IMG/VR virus record: IMGVR_UViG_3300018469_000176
Coordinates: 1 to 62,751 of that record
Origin: a virus
Reading direction: 5' to 3' (one strand)
DNA: 62,751 nucleotides
Below the pieces are notes generated by a model. It was not told the DNA's origin. It ran no database searches and saw only the letters and a list, made by a program, of their open reading frames with translations. Numbering within the stretch: position 1 is the stretch's first letter; the number at the start of each line of letters is the position of its first letter. Position numbers and translations under genes: made by a program. Positions 7,301 to 14,765 of this stretch are shown here, in pieces.

Positions 7301-9184
7301 GGACCCGCCGCCGGTGAGCTGCTTGAGCCGTTCGGTGGCGTCGTGCCCGCGCTTGGGTCCCTCGTCGATGAAGCTCAGCCGGCGGCCCTTGAGGTCGTAG
7401 ATGATCGCGTCGTGGTCCCGGTTGTCGCCGAGCAGCTTGGCGTTCGCGGCGTGCCCGTAGGAGCCGACGGTCTGCAACAGGAACTCGATCAGTGAGGTCT
7501 TCCCGGAGCGCTCCCGGCCGTAGAGCATGGGCACCACCGCGGTCGGGTAGCCGGTCAGCGCCACCGACAGCACGCGCAGCGCCCAGGCCCGGATCTCGGG
7601 GTCGGGCAGCACGCCGGCGAGGAACGCGTCCCAGGCCGGGGTCGGCACGTCGGGGTTGGGCGCGCACCGCGCGGTGTGCAGGTGCGGGGTGTTCGGGTCG
7701 ATCCAGTACGCCGGGGTGGGCACCTCGCCGCTCTCCCGCAGGTTCCACGGCACGCGCCCAGCCCAGAGCACCTCGGGGTTGGTGTCGAGCTCGGCCACCT
7801 TGAGCGTGGCCGCGTTGTCCGACATCAGGATGTCGCGCAGCTTGCGGGTGACCTTCCCGGCGCCGGCCGAGGACAGGAACATCGCCCGGCGCACGGCCTG
7901 CCAGTGCCCTTCGGTACGCTCGCCGGCCGCCGCCGGGATCGGGGTGGAGCCCAGCGGCATCAGCTCGGCCAGCGCGGCCACGATCCAGCCGGAGAGATCC
8001 TTCGGGTCGGCCACCCACGCGTCGGGCTCGCGTTTGATCCACAACCCGGCGTCCTGGGCGAAGCGCAGCACCGGGAACATGCGCCCGGCCACCTCCTTGG
8101 CCAACCCCTGGTCGCTGCCGTCTCGGCTGGGGTCGAAGGGGTAGTCCGGGCTCAGCGCGGTCCACACGTTCCACGGCGGGTCCGGGGGCGCGTCGGCGGG
8201 CTCCTCCTCGCCCTCCTGGGCCACCGCCTGGGCCGCCGCGGAGAACTGGGCCTCGTCCTCGCGGGTGTAGACGTAGAACGGTCGCTGCGAGCCGTCATCG
8301 AGGCCCTGGCGGATCCAGAGCAGGTCGTCGGTGTCCGGCGTACCCCAGACCCCGCTCACGGCCGCACAGAGCCGTCCCTCGGCCTCGTCGCGGTCCAGGA
8401 AGCCGCCGCCGACGTAACCGCCCAGGGTCATCGACGCGCGCAGCAGCGCGTTGCGGAACCCGAGCCCGCCGACCGGGTTGTAGGTCGCGACCTCGGCGAG
8501 CTTCTCGTCCATCGCACGGTGCGCGGCCTCGGCCGACTGCGGCTCTCGGGAGAGCACGAACGTCCGCCACCAGTCCGGGCCGCCGACCAGCGCCCCGACC
8601 GCGGTGCCGGCCCGGAGCTCCCGGACGTGCGCGGCCAGCGTGAGCCCGCTGGTGTCGCCGCCGGCGCGCAGCGCGTCGAGGTCCGGCGGGGTGATCCAGC
8701 GGTAGGCCGTCGGCTCGCCGGTGACCTTGGACGGGCGCACCGTGGGGGCGATGTAGGCGAACCCGTGGGAGGTGCCGTCGGGCAGCCCGCCCTTGAGGTC
8801 GATGCCCGGGTAGACGTTGTCTCGCGAGCCGGCCTGCAAGCTGGCGATGAACGAGTGCACCCCACCGGACGGGGTCGTCGCGGTGCCGTAGGACAGCGGC
8901 GGAGCCTCACCCAGCGCGGCGACGTCGGCGCCGTTGCGGAAGTCGAAGTCCACCAGGTCCAGGCCGTGGCCCATGACCGCGCACAGCGCCATCCCGGGCT
9001 CCCAACGGTCCACGATGGACGGATCGGCGGGGATCTGTTCCCAGCGGTTCGGCCGCAGGAACCCGGTCTTGGACGCGGGGTCGGGGTCCGGGAAGGCGAT
9101 GAAGATCGGGACGCCGGCGCGGGCCAGCTCGCGGGCGATGTCGAGGGCCTGGAGCTGGGCGGCATCGAGCTCGGTAGTGGTCAT
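4379..9184 (-). CDS. Fused primase-polymerase, SF3/D5-like helicase and family A DNA polymerase
   Basis: One uninterrupted 1601-residue frame carries a complete replisome core. Residues 1-200 resemble the bifunctional primase/polymerase N-terminal domain (Prim-Pol), with the acidic pair in DLVDFDFRNG near 75-85. An SF3/D5-like ATPase follows: Walker A GRERSGKTS near 556, Walker B-like LSFIDEG about 45 residues later, and a TTNTEP sensor. Residues about 790-1010 are a low-complexity Pro/Ser/Lys linker. The C-terminal third is a DNA polymerase I: exonuclease motif VDVETTG near 1040, polymerase motif A ISADFSGVELR near 1388, and motif C LPVHDEL near 1550. The ATG at 9184 overlaps the resolvase stop (ATGA). 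Separate primase-helicase and PolA genes are the usual phage arrangement, so the fusion is unusual. A slippery heptamer in the linker may produce a second, shorter product. Confidence 0.9.
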   Translation of the reverse strand: MTTTELDAAQLQALDIARELARAGVPIFIAFPDPDPASKTGFLRPNRWEQIPADPSIVDRWEPGMALCAVMGHGLDLVDFDFRNGADVAALGEAPPLSYGTATTPSGGVHSFIASLQAGSRDNVYPGIDLKGGLPDGTSHGFAYIAPTVRPSKVTGEPTAYRWITPPDLDALRAGGDTSGLTLAAHVRELRAGTAVGALVGGPDWWRTFVLSREPQSAEAAHRAMDEKLAEVATYNPVGGLGFRNALLRASMTLGGYVGGGFLDRDEAEGRLCAAVSGVWGTPDTDDLLWIRQGLDDGSQRPFYVYTREDEAQFSAAAQAVAQEGEEEPADAPPDPPWNVWTALSPDYPFDPSRDGSDQGLAKEVAGRMFPVLRFAQDAGLWIKREPDAWVADPKDLSGWIVAALAELMPLGSTPIPAAAGERTEGHWQAVRRAMFLSSAGAGKVTRKLRDILMSDNAATLKVAELDTNPEVLWAGRVPWNLRESGEVPTPAYWIDPNTPHLHTARCAPNPDVPTPAWDAFLAGVLPDPEIRAWALRVLSVALTGYPTAVVPMLYGRERSGKTSLIEFLLQTVGSYGHAANAKLLGDNRDHDAIIYDLKGRRLSFIDEGPKRGHDATERLKQLTGGGSMTARPMNGNPVTFAPTHTLVMTTNTEPTLTDPALRARIRLIPCNAPEATVAPLWARLDRATLAAEAPGILAAMMREAAAWLADQTTATLSAAPITIRGMAEEVAHAQDPVREWVEDCTVPADPGTPGRTLYNHFAEWHQRSPVYRRMSVATITAFGRTLTDMGYPSEKINGKWHRPLSVLSGPAGIAPWEPLPTRHVVRGAEGVTGTIKESGGSEAGSGGSDPEAAKKDHRSSPYVFDGTVGGLASFTRKTGEKNTHPPNSLVLPESPATPREQAASPPKTPSKTGSDLQRSDLAGPENRPASPLDPPEPPVDLPEGPAPSRKVTNTAVARMADERGITKAEARVILKEAKRVADAAAKAQARLDAIAAAAGEILTLPVVVDAELHVIPTSVEQAAAVVRSAAGRTTGGITVDVETTGYPIGHVHYGLRTVQLGDEVAAAVFHPIDHAEAIRELLAEAGRLHAFSATADLVPLAHAGLLDIEAGWDRMVDTVIAAKLADPASTGNDSTGLKEFAPAVLGDTAVTPTTDAARTALFKVGGWLKETEVTTPIERSGWAQVDSRCATMARYAAADVLDTAALARVLPEPTPAVLARERLAQRMTARVTDVGVALDAAHVAELTATHTAALAQATAAVCAFGVDNPGSDAQVGQVALRLDARLPVTKTGRPSVAKGALEPLAKAEGELGAFARAVLEHRHHETALSLFLRPYAELCRGDGRARPTIYTLGTDTGRMSCVRPNLQQLSRVGGIRACITADPGQLLISADFSGVELRVAAALSGDAVLRQFIADGRDLHWEVARQVFGPEATKDDRYMVKRGVFGRIYGGAVPTLAAQMGTSQAIAASMVDSLDAMLPTLSAWSATVRAGIKAGHTQFETTAGRIIHLPRRYPHKGPNYCIQGTARELLVDALVRWRDTPWGHCTLLPVHDELVVAVPEAEAEQAVVTLVECMAGELRGVPIVAAPAESGPSFAWADAA
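6149..6161 (-). promoter_or_regulatory. Operator-like site inside the replicase gene
   Basis: The minus strand reads AGTGGATGCCGAA, matching the 13-bp family AGTGGATGCCACT at its first 11 bases. It falls just upstream of the exonuclease domain and uses codons uncommon in this gene (GTA, GAA, TTG). In cluster A mycobacteriophages similar sites within genes block transcript elongation. That role is inferred here. Confidence 0.4.
6519..6544 (-). promoter_or_regulatory. Candidate -1 programmed frameshift site (A AAA AAC)
   Basis: In the linker between helicase and polymerase the zero-frame codons are GAA AAA AAC, placing the heptamer A AAA AAC (6542-6536) in exactly the phase needed for tandem -1 slippage. 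The -1 frame reads five codons (His-Thr-Pro-Pro-Lys) and then TAG at 6521-6519, giving a product of about 888 residues containing only the primase and helicase. An AGGA lies 10-11 nt upstream, at the distance of the stimulatory Shine-Dalgarno of dnaX. I see no strong downstream hairpin. The A7 run is conspicuous in such a GC-rich gene. Confidence 0.6.
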
Positions 9185-9702
9185 GTGAGGGCACCTCGTA
9201 GCGGGTCAGGGACTCCGCAGTCGTTCACGGCAGCGAACAGACCGTGCCGGCAGGCATCGGCGGCGTGCGGCAAGCCGGTGAGGTGGCCGAGCAGGCCGGC
9301 GGCGCGCAAGCGCGCGTTCGTGGCCCAGGGCTTGACGTCGGCGGCCGAGCGCAAGACCACCCGGGCCCCGGCCGTGGCGCCGACGTGGCGCAGCTCCTCC
9401 ACCAGCTCGCGGGTGGTTCTTCCGGCAGCGGCGTGCTGGGAGCGTGCCGCACGCTGACCCACCACAAACCGCTCGATCGCCAGAACAGTTGCATGTACCG
9501 TACATCCATTTTGGCTGGATCGCCGCGAGTCCGGAGCCAAAATCAGGGACGGGGACAACAGGCCGCGTGTCAGCCCACCCACGGACGTGGCGGTGGTCTG
9601 GAGCACGAGCGACCGGACGAGCACGTGATTCTCGAACAGCAGGGCGCACAGCCCGGTGGTCTTCCCCGGGTCCGCGCCGACGACCAGCAGCCGGGCGCTC
9701 AT
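9181..9702 (-). CDS. RuvC-like Holliday junction resolvase
   Basis: This 173-residue protein has the RNase H-like/RuvC signature. The first strand is LLVVGADPGKTTG with the catalytic Asp at 11, a central AIERFV supplies Glu 77, and a C-terminal HAADACRHG supplies the last acidic residues (Asp 149). DVKPWATNARLRAAGLL matches the helix that precedes that motif in phage RuvC-like enzymes. Role: cleavage of branched DNA during replication or before packaging. A stretch around residues 48-70 is less GC-rich and may be an insertion. Start and stop overlap its neighbours by 4 nt each (ATGA), within a replication operon. Confidence 0.85.
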   Translation of the reverse strand: MSARLLVVGADPGKTTGLCALLFENHVLVRSLVLQTTATSVGGLTRGLLSPSLILAPDSRRSSQNGCTVHATVLAIERFVVGQRAARSQHAAAGRTTRELVEELRHVGATAGARVVLRSAADVKPWATNARLRAAGLLGHLTGLPHAADACRHGLFAAVNDCGVPDPLRGALT

Positions 9703-9929
9703 GGCCGCCGCTTCTTCCGACGTTTGATCTCCCGGTCCAGGTACCACCGGGCCTTCTGCAGGTCTTGGATCGGGTTGTCCTTGAGGTCGACCCGCCACAG
9801 GTACTTGATCACGGTGGCGAGGTTGTGCCACATGTGCTCGATGACGTCGATGCACTCGATGCGTCGGCCGCACTTACACCGCGCCGGGCTGGAGGTGTAG
9901 TGCGCCGGGTGGTTCACCAGGTCGCCCAT
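9699..9929 (-). CDS. DUF3310 family protein
   Basis: The 76-residue product contains the DUF3310 pattern: VNHPAHYTS near the N-terminus, then ECIDVIEHM and NLATVIKYLWR, ending in DLQKARWYLDREI and a Lys/Arg-rich tail. A CKCGRR insertion at 18-23 may bind metal. DUF3310 proteins are common in phage replication regions; some annotations call them nucleotide kinase-like, but I see no P-loop here. The ATG at 9929 shares one base with the stop of the helicase gene upstream. Confidence 0.85.
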   Translation of the reverse strand: MGDLVNHPAHYTSSPARCKCGRRIECIDVIEHMWHNLATVIKYLWRVDLKDNPIQDLQKARWYLDREIKRRKKRRP

Positions 9930-11722
9930 CAGCTCACCGCCTCCAGCTCGGCCGCTATCGCGCGGGTGCTGGTCGTGCCGCCGAGGAGCTGGCGCACGAT
10001 CCGGGGGTCCTTGACCAGGTCGGCGAGCTGGCCGGCGTTGGCCCGGAGCACCGAGCGGATCGCGGTGTCCACAGTGTTCTTGGCGACGATGTCGATGATC
10101 TCGATGCTGTCGTGGACCTCGGAGCCGATGCGGTGCGCGCGGTCCTCGGACTGGCTGGACTCGATCAGGGACCAGGGCCGCTGCAGGAACACCACGGTGC
10201 TCGCCGCGGTCAGCGTGATGCCCTCCCCGCCGGCGCCGGTCGTCGCGCAGATCAGGTCCAGCTCGCCGGCCTGGAACGCGGCCACGGTCTCGCGCCGCGT
10301 GCGCATGGTCTGCTCGCCCACCACGTAGCCGACCTTGCGACCGGCCGCGGTGGCGGCCTCACCGGCGAGCATCATCAGCTGCCGGCTCGGGGCGAACGCC
10401 AGCACCGACTGGTCAGGGCGCTCGTCGAGCACGTCGAGCAGGGCGTCGACCTTCCAGCTGGGGTTCTTGAGGATGATGTGGCGGTGATCCTTCTCGTACT
10501 CCAGGCCGGAGTCATCGACGTGCACCTGGGTGGTGATCTCCATGTCGCAGTCGGCCGAGGCCATCGCGATGAGCACCCCGACCCGGGCGCGCACGTCCAT
10601 CACCGACAGCTCGGCGCCGGTGGGCATGTCCGCGAGCATGGTGTCGCACATCTGCTCGTACGCGTCGCGGTAGTCCGGCGGGAGCTCCACCGACCGGACG
10701 CTGTAGACCTTGGGGGGCAGCTGGGCGAGCACGTCGGCCTTGGCGACCCGGCGGTGCTGGCCCAGGATCGTGGTGCGGAACTCGAAGTCCCGGCGCGGGT
10801 CCAGGCCGAGCACCGAGGAGTCGTAGTCCCCGGGCAGGGACTGGCAGTAGCGGTTGACCCAGCGTTCCTTGCTCGGCCAGGCCCCCGGCGCGAACGCGTG
10901 CAGGGCGGGCCACAGGTCCGCGGGGTGCTTGGCGATCGGGGTGCCGGACAGGGCCACGAAGTTGTCCGCGTTCGCGGCGATCCGGCGGGCCGCGTGGGAC
11001 TGGGCGGCGTGCGCGTTCTTCATCCGGTGCACCTCGTCGGCCACCACCGTGACCGGGCCGAGGCGGACCAGCGGGCCCTTCGGCTTGGGCGCGGCCGGGG
11101 CGTCCCGACGGGCGGTCTGGTAGCTGGTCACGTAGACGTCCGCGGTGCCGATCCGCCGCGCTCGACGGTCCGGGGTCCCGGTCCAGGCCACGGTGTTCCA
11201 GTGCGGGGCCCAGGCGGTGAAGTGCTCGACCCAGGAGTCCACGACGCTGGCCGGGCAGATCACCACGATCGGCAGCACCGAGTGCCCGGCGTGCGCGCGC
11301 TCGACCAGGCCGAGGATGGCGGTGACGGTCTTCCCGGTGCCCTGCTCGTCGAAGATCAGGAACCGGCCGGTGGCGGCGATCTCCAGCGCGCCCTCGACCT
11401 GGTAGGAGCGCGGGACCAGCCCGGCCGGCGGGGTCACGGCCAGCTCGGCGGGGCGTTGGGTGCGGGCCTTGACCTGTTCGTAGAGCCACTCGGTCAGCGC
11501 GGGCCCGGGTTTCCACCAGGCGCCGAAGGTCTGCGAGAGCTGCGCGACCGCGGTCCAGGTGGCCGGCACCCAGAGCCCGCCGGGCGGGTCGGTCTTGGAG
11601 AACAGCGGGGTGAGCAGCTGGAGCTGCTGGTTGGCCAGCGCGCACTCGTGATCCCACCCGGCGGCCATCAGGATGATGCGCTCGCAGTCGTGGGTGATCT
11701 CGCCGACGATCGTGGCGGGCAC
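9929..11722 (-). CDS. SNF2-family DNA helicase/ATPase
   Basis: This 597-residue protein shows superfamily 2 helicase motifs in order: a Q-like GLVPRSYQVEGA, motif I IFDEQGTGKT (near 150), motif Ia VVICPASVV, motif II VVADEVHRMKN, motif III LSGTPI, and C-terminal motifs V and VI (TTGAGGEGITL, QSEDRAHRIG). DEVH replaces the more usual DEAH. The start is GTG 11722, chosen because AGGAGGGAT lies about 8 nt upstream. Phage SNF2 helicases act in recombination-dependent replication or fork restart. Its neighbours, the resolvase and the Cas4-like nuclease, fit that role. Confidence 0.9.
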   Translation of the reverse strand: MPATIVGEITHDCERIILMAAGWDHECALANQQLQLLTPLFSKTDPPGGLWVPATWTAVAQLSQTFGAWWKPGPALTEWLYEQVKARTQRPAELAVTPPAGLVPRSYQVEGALEIAATGRFLIFDEQGTGKTVTAILGLVERAHAGHSVLPIVVICPASVVDSWVEHFTAWAPHWNTVAWTGTPDRRARRIGTADVYVTSYQTARRDAPAAPKPKGPLVRLGPVTVVADEVHRMKNAHAAQSHAARRIAANADNFVALSGTPIAKHPADLWPALHAFAPGAWPSKERWVNRYCQSLPGDYDSSVLGLDPRRDFEFRTTILGQHRRVAKADVLAQLPPKVYSVRSVELPPDYRDAYEQMCDTMLADMPTGAELSVMDVRARVGVLIAMASADCDMEITTQVHVDDSGLEYEKDHRHIILKNPSWKVDALLDVLDERPDQSVLAFAPSRQLMMLAGEAATAAGRKVGYVVGEQTMRTRRETVAAFQAGELDLICATTGAGGEGITLTAASTVVFLQRPWSLIESSQSEDRAHRIGSEVHDSIEIIDIVAKNTVDTAIRSVLRANAGQLADLVKDPRIVRQLLGGTTSTRAIAAELEAVS

Positions 11723-11749
11723 GCGGGATCCCTCCTGCCGAAGATGGGG

Positions 11750-11788
11750 GACCGCCGGCCCGGGGGATCGGCTCCCGGACCGGCGGTC
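11750..11788 (-). terminator. Hairpin between ssDNA-binding-like and helicase genes
   Basis: GACCGCCGG (11750-11758) pairs with CCGGCGGTC (11780-11788) around a 21-nt loop in the 73-bp gap. No T tract follows, so it may attenuate rather than stop transcription. Confidence 0.5.
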
Positions 11789-11795
11789 GTATTCG

Positions 11796-12749
11796 TCAGG
11801 CCGCTGGTTGGCCCGTCATCTTGGCCAGCAGTGCCTTCTGCTCCGGGCTCAGGTCAGCCGGGGGCTCCGGTGCGGGCGGCGGCGGAGGTGGCTGCTGCTG
11901 CATCACCGACTGGGGCTGGGGCTGCTGCATGACCGGCTGGGGTTGCTGGACCGGCGGCGGCGGTGCCTGCTGCGGGATCGGAGCAGGTGCCGGAGCAGGT
12001 GCCGGAGCAGGTGCCGGAGCAGGTGCAGGTGCCGGAGCGGGCGCAGGGGCCGCTGCGACCGGCGCGGGTGCCTGCTGCACAGGGGCCTGGCCCTCGGGCA
12101 GGAAGTACTGGCACTGGTACGTCGCGGCCTTGGCGTCCACGTTCGGGATCTGCCGCCGGGCGACCAGCGTCACGATGATCCCGCAGTTGGCCTTGGGCGC
12201 TCCCGGTTCGGCGCCGGCGGCACCCATCGCGCGGGTGAGCTCGTCGCGCATCTGCCCGGCCACGTACAGCTGCGCGCGACCGTCCGGATAGGCCTCGCTG
12301 GTCGGCACGTACACCGGGACCTTCATCAGCCACTTTGTGCGGCCGTCCCGGTAGGTGGAAATCTGCATGCCGTTGGTGTTGGGCACGGTCTGCGCTTCGA
12401 CGTCGCTTTCCACCACGTCGCGGGCGACCACCATGGAGTACTGGTGGCCGATCGGGGCGCCCTTGAACGACAGGGCCGGGCCGAACCCGACGGTGGGCTG
12501 GCCGAAGAAGTCCTCGAACGTGCCCTGGGGTAGCGGCTGCCGCATTGGCTGCTGCTGCTGCTGCTGAACGTAGCCCTGCGGCTGCTGGTAGCCCTGCGGC
12601 TGAGCGTACTGCTGGGCGTACTGCTGGGCGTACTGCGGCGCCGGCTGCTGCTGATAGGTGACCTGCCCGTTCGGGATCTGACCCTGGGGGAATTGCCCCT
12701 GCTGGTCCGGAGCCGTCGGGAACTGCGCTGGGTACTGCGGCTGTGTCAT
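11796..12749 (-). CDS. ssDNA-binding-like protein with low-complexity arms
   Basis: The product has 317 residues in three parts. Residues 1-75 are rich in Gln, Pro and Tyr (YAQQYAQQYAQ). Residues about 77-222 form a folded beta-rich core, beginning FEDFFG and including SFKGAPIGHQYSMVV, GRTKWLMKVPVYV and QLYVAGQMRDEL. The rest is Ala/Pro repeats ending in ADLSPEQKALLAKMTG. The core layout resembles OB-fold-like ssDNA-binding proteins I recall from actinophage replication modules, placed here between helicase and nuclease genes. The disordered tails would suit protein recruitment, as in bacterial SSB. The family assignment is tentative. Confidence 0.6.
   Translation of the reverse strand: MTQPQYPAQFPTAPDQQGQFPQGQIPNGQVTYQQQPAPQYAQQYAQQYAQPQGYQQPQGYVQQQQQQPMRQPLPQGTFEDFFGQPTVGFGPALSFKGAPIGHQYSMVVARDVVESDVEAQTVPNTNGMQISTYRDGRTKWLMKVPVYVPTSEAYPDGRAQLYVAGQMRDELTRAMGAAGAEPGAPKANCGIIVTLVARRQIPNVDAKAATYQCQYFLPEGQAPVQQAPAPVAAAPAPAPAPAPAPAPAPAPAPAPAPIPQQAPPPPVQQPQPVMQQPQPQSVMQQQPPPPPPAPEPPADLSPEQKALLAKMTGQPAA
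11981..12050. repeat. Tandem 12-bp repeat encoding Ala-Pro
   Basis: The unit GCCGGAGCAGGT recurs in tandem with minor changes and encodes alternating Ala-Pro on the minus strand in the tail of the ssDNA-binding-like protein. Such repeats expand and contract by slippage, so the linker length may vary between isolates. Confidence 0.75.
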
Positions 12750-12770
12750 GGCTGGATTCCTATTCTCTGT

Positions 12771-13580
12771 TCACTGGATCTTGCCGGCGTGCCCGGGGCA
12801 TCCGGGTCCACCGTCTCGTGCGGATTGCGGCCGATAGAACGGGCAGAAATAGCACTCCTCGGAGTCGGGATTCATCGGCACATCGGTGAGCTGGGCCTGC
12901 CCGGTGATCAGGGCGATGGCCCACTGCTTGCGGTAGTCGGTCTGCGCGAACACCTCGGCGAGCAGGTCGTCGTCGGCCGGGGTGTGCTCGCGCTCCCACA
13001 CGTAGAGCCCGTCGATCGAGCTGGCGGCGGCCGGGTAGGCCAGCAGCACCACCCGGCGCACGGGCAGGCCGAGCAGCCGGTAGCCCCGCGCGTAGAGCAG
13101 CAGCTGCACGACGTACCCACGACCGGGGCCGGCGGTGCTGCGGACCTTGGCCATCGAGGTCTCGCCGAGGAACTTGTGGTCGTCGACGGACTGCTCCACG
13201 GCGTCGTAGAGATCCGCGGTGCCGGGGTGGTCCGGGTGCGGGGTGACCCGCTGCTCGGCGACCCAGCGCAGCTGCCCGGAGCGGACGTTGTCAGCCAGGA
13301 AGGCCTCGGCCGCCCAGGCGTGCAGCGCGGTGCCCCGGATCGACGGCCAGGGGTCCACGACGTGGTTGGTGCGGGGGAGCAGGGCCATCTTCCCGGCGAC
13401 CTGGCGGTGGCAGATCGCGCCGAGTTCCGAGGGGCCGAGGTGATCCTGTAGGGAGCGGGGAGCTTGCGCGGCGTGGTCGAGGAACACCCGCTTGATCTCA
13501 TGGGCGTACCGGCTGGCCCACAGCGTGTTGCCGTTGAGCCGAGCCGGTGCGGCGCTCATGAACTCGTCGATCTTGCTCAC
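12771..13580 (-). CDS. Cas4/RecB-type PD-(D/E)XK exonuclease with Fe-S cysteines
   Basis: The 269-residue protein has a RecB-nuclease core: GTALHAWAAEAFL (83-95), then GTADLYDA (120-127) and VDDHKF (132-137), supplying the D-x(n)-D/E-x-K catalytic set, followed by QLLLYARGYRLLG. Four cysteines at 57, 243, 246 and 261 (ICHRQ, CYFC, CPGH) are spaced as in Cas4 and AddB iron-sulphur nucleases. The start is GTG 13580, coupled to the upstream gene by GTGA. No cas1/cas2 or repeat array is nearby, so a phage recombination role with the SNF2 helicase is more likely than CRISPR adaptation. Confidence 0.85.
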   Translation of the reverse strand: MSKIDEFMSAAPARLNGNTLWASRYAHEIKRVFLDHAAQAPRSLQDHLGPSELGAICHRQVAGKMALLPRTNHVVDPWPSIRGTALHAWAAEAFLADNVRSGQLRWVAEQRVTPHPDHPGTADLYDAVEQSVDDHKFLGETSMAKVRSTAGPGRGYVVQLLLYARGYRLLGLPVRRVVLLAYPAAASSIDGLYVWEREHTPADDDLLAEVFAQTDYRKQWAIALITGQAQLTDVPMNPDSEECYFCPFYRPQSARDGGPGCPGHAGKIQ

Positions 13581-13912
13581 TCGGTGACTGCCTCCAACCG
13601 CCAGCTCGACGACTGGGTGGCGTAGCGGACCCAGGTCTCGGGGAGGTCGCGCTTGAGCTGCTTCGAGTCGAGCCGCCACGCCGTGGTGTGCAACAGCTGC
13701 AGGGGCGTGGCCAGGAACTGGCTGTGCAGCAGGATCCGGTCGGCGTGGGGCTGCTCCGAGATCATCTCGATCTTGAGCGCGTCCGTGACCGCTTTCAGCT
13801 CCGCGGTGTACTGCACGACCAGCGGCTTGAGCCGGTCGTACTCCGCACACAGCTGCTCGAAGCGGGTCTCGGGACGGGGACGCACGACCGGCGCCGGGGT
13901 GGTGTCCGTCAT
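13577..13912 (-). CDS. Hypothetical protein paired with Cas4-like nuclease
   Basis: This 111-residue protein has a helical N-terminal half (FEQLCAEYDRLKPLVVQYTA) and a C-terminal part with conserved-looking LLHTTAWRLDSKQLKRD and SSSWRLEAV. The translation couplings on both sides (ATGA, GTGA) tie it to the nuclease, suggesting a partner or accessory factor. I do not recognise the family. Confidence 0.65.
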   Translation of the reverse strand: MTDTTPAPVVRPRPETRFEQLCAEYDRLKPLVVQYTAELKAVTDALKIEMISEQPHADRILLHSQFLATPLQLLHTTAWRLDSKQLKRDLPETWVRYATQSSSWRLEAVTE

Positions 13913-13992
13913 GAGCGCAACCCGGAGGCGGGGGCTTGTGGATGACCGTACGATTGGCCACCGGCACCGCGGGGTACCAGCGAGCTGGACAT
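13909..13992 (-). CDS. Possible 27-residue leader peptide
   Basis: ATG at 13992 opens a 27-codon frame (MSSSLVPRGAGGQSYGHPQ...) with GAGAGG 8 nt upstream. Its TGA overlaps the ATG of the next gene (ATGA). It may be a small protein or a coupling leader. TGTGGATGACC at 13935-13945 on the plus strand partly matches the operator family. Confidence 0.4.
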   Translation of the reverse strand: MSSSLVPRGAGGQSYGHPQAPASGLRS

Positions 13993-14063
13993 GTAGGCAA
14001 CCTCTCGCGAACGGATGTCCGGGGTTATGGCCCCCGGGCGTCCTGGGTGAATGAGGAGGAAGG

Positions 14064-14121
14064 CACGAGGTGGGCGGGCCGATGGCAGCTGGGGAGCTGG
14101 GCCCGGCCCGCCCGCCTCGTG
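14064..14121 (-). terminator. Strong 18-bp hairpin terminator
   Basis: CACGAGGTGGGCGGGCCG (14064-14081) pairs with 14104-14121 over 18 bp with a single G-T pair. The loop contains a nested AGCT inverted repeat. It begins immediately after the TAA of the 14427-14122 gene, and a CT-rich run rather than T tract follows. It would separate the upstream small genes from the recombination and replication block. Confidence 0.7.
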
Positions 14122-14427
14122 TTACGTGCGGTTCAAGTTGGCCAGGTGCCGCTCCTCCTCGGTCTCATGCTCGTCGACCCAGTCACAGAACCGGATCATG
14201 TTCTCGGCGATAGCGCGCAGCTCGCGGGTGTCGTGACCACCGCGTCGCGTCCAGGGCACCCAGAGCGTGACCGCCGCCGAGTCGTCATCCCCGGGCTGGT
14301 GCATCAGCTCCGGCTCGGTCGGCAGCCGCAGCCCGTAGAAGTTGTCGCCGGTGTCGGCGGTCTTGGTCAGCCACACCGCTCGGGTGGCCATGAACTGGAT
14401 CTCGTGGTGGTAGACGTTGATCCTCAT
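14122..14427 (-). CDS. Conserved small hypothetical protein
   Basis: The product has 101 residues. The N-terminus MRINVYHHEIQFMATRAVWL and a Trp-rich middle (VTLWVPWTRRGG) precede an acidic helix with NMIRFCDWVDEHETEEE. A strong AGGAAGGAAG precedes the ATG at 14427. The pattern is one I associate with short hypothetical proteins of actinophage early regions. No enzymatic motif is seen. Confidence 0.65.
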   Translation of the reverse strand: MRINVYHHEIQFMATRAVWLTKTADTGDNFYGLRLPTEPELMHQPGDDDSAAVTLWVPWTRRGGHDTRELRAIAENMIRFCDWVDEHETEEERHLANLNRT

Positions 14428-14516
14428 GCTGTCTTCCTTCCTGACCCGGTATGCTCGGGTCGCCCTGCTGTGTGGGTCGCACCCCGGGCGGGGTCACTCC
14501 CAATGGGTGGGTAGTG

Positions 14517-14765
14517 TCAAGCGCGCCGCACCAGTTCTCCTACTCGGACTGGTGCGGCTCGCGACGCTTTGTCAGCTGCCCAGCGCTCGGCGCGGGCCTG
14601 GCGGGCGTCCTCGGTGCACGGCTCACACTCGCAGCCGTGGTTGATCACGGTGTGCCGGTTGTGCCGCCGCGCGTTCACCGCGACCCACCGACCGTCGATC
14701 AGCACCCGGCGGGCCCGGCGGCGCGAGTACACCGAGCCCGGCAGTCGTCCTCCGGTCCAGCTCAC
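14517..14765 (-). CDS. Small Cys/His protein (CxCxxC)
   Basis: This 82-residue basic protein has RRHNRHTVINHGCECEPCTE at residues 34-53, a His/Cys cluster that may bind zinc. It resembles the RRHLNHGEVTCAACC motif of the gene at 62128, so the two probably belong to one family of small actinophage proteins. GTG 14765 overlaps the TGA of the upstream gene. An 11-bp inverted repeat (GCCGCACCAGT/ACTGGTGCGGC, 14523-14556) lies in its last codons and may act as attenuator. Confidence 0.65.
   Translation of the reverse strand: MSWTGGRLPGSVYSRRRARRVLIDGRWVAVNARRHNRHTVINHGCECEPCTEDARQARAERWAADKASRAAPVRVGELVRRA

Noticed and set aside
9490-9512. ATGTAC/GTACAT inverted repeat within the resolvase gene as operator
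   Set aside because: It lies inside a coding region, is a single copy, and does not match either regulatory motif family.
12771-13580. Cas4-like nuclease as a sign of a CRISPR system
   Set aside because: No repeat-spacer array and no cas1, cas2 or effector were seen anywhere. Cas4/RecB nucleases are common in phage recombination blocks.
13935-13945. TGTGGATGACC as a tenth operator copy
   Set aside because: It matches only part of the 13-bp dyad and lacks the second half-site, so it was not counted in the set.
14523-14556. 11-bp inverted repeat as a stand-alone terminator
   Set aside because: It lies within the last codons of the 14517 gene and has no T tract. It is mentioned with that gene as a possible attenuator rather than listed as a terminator.
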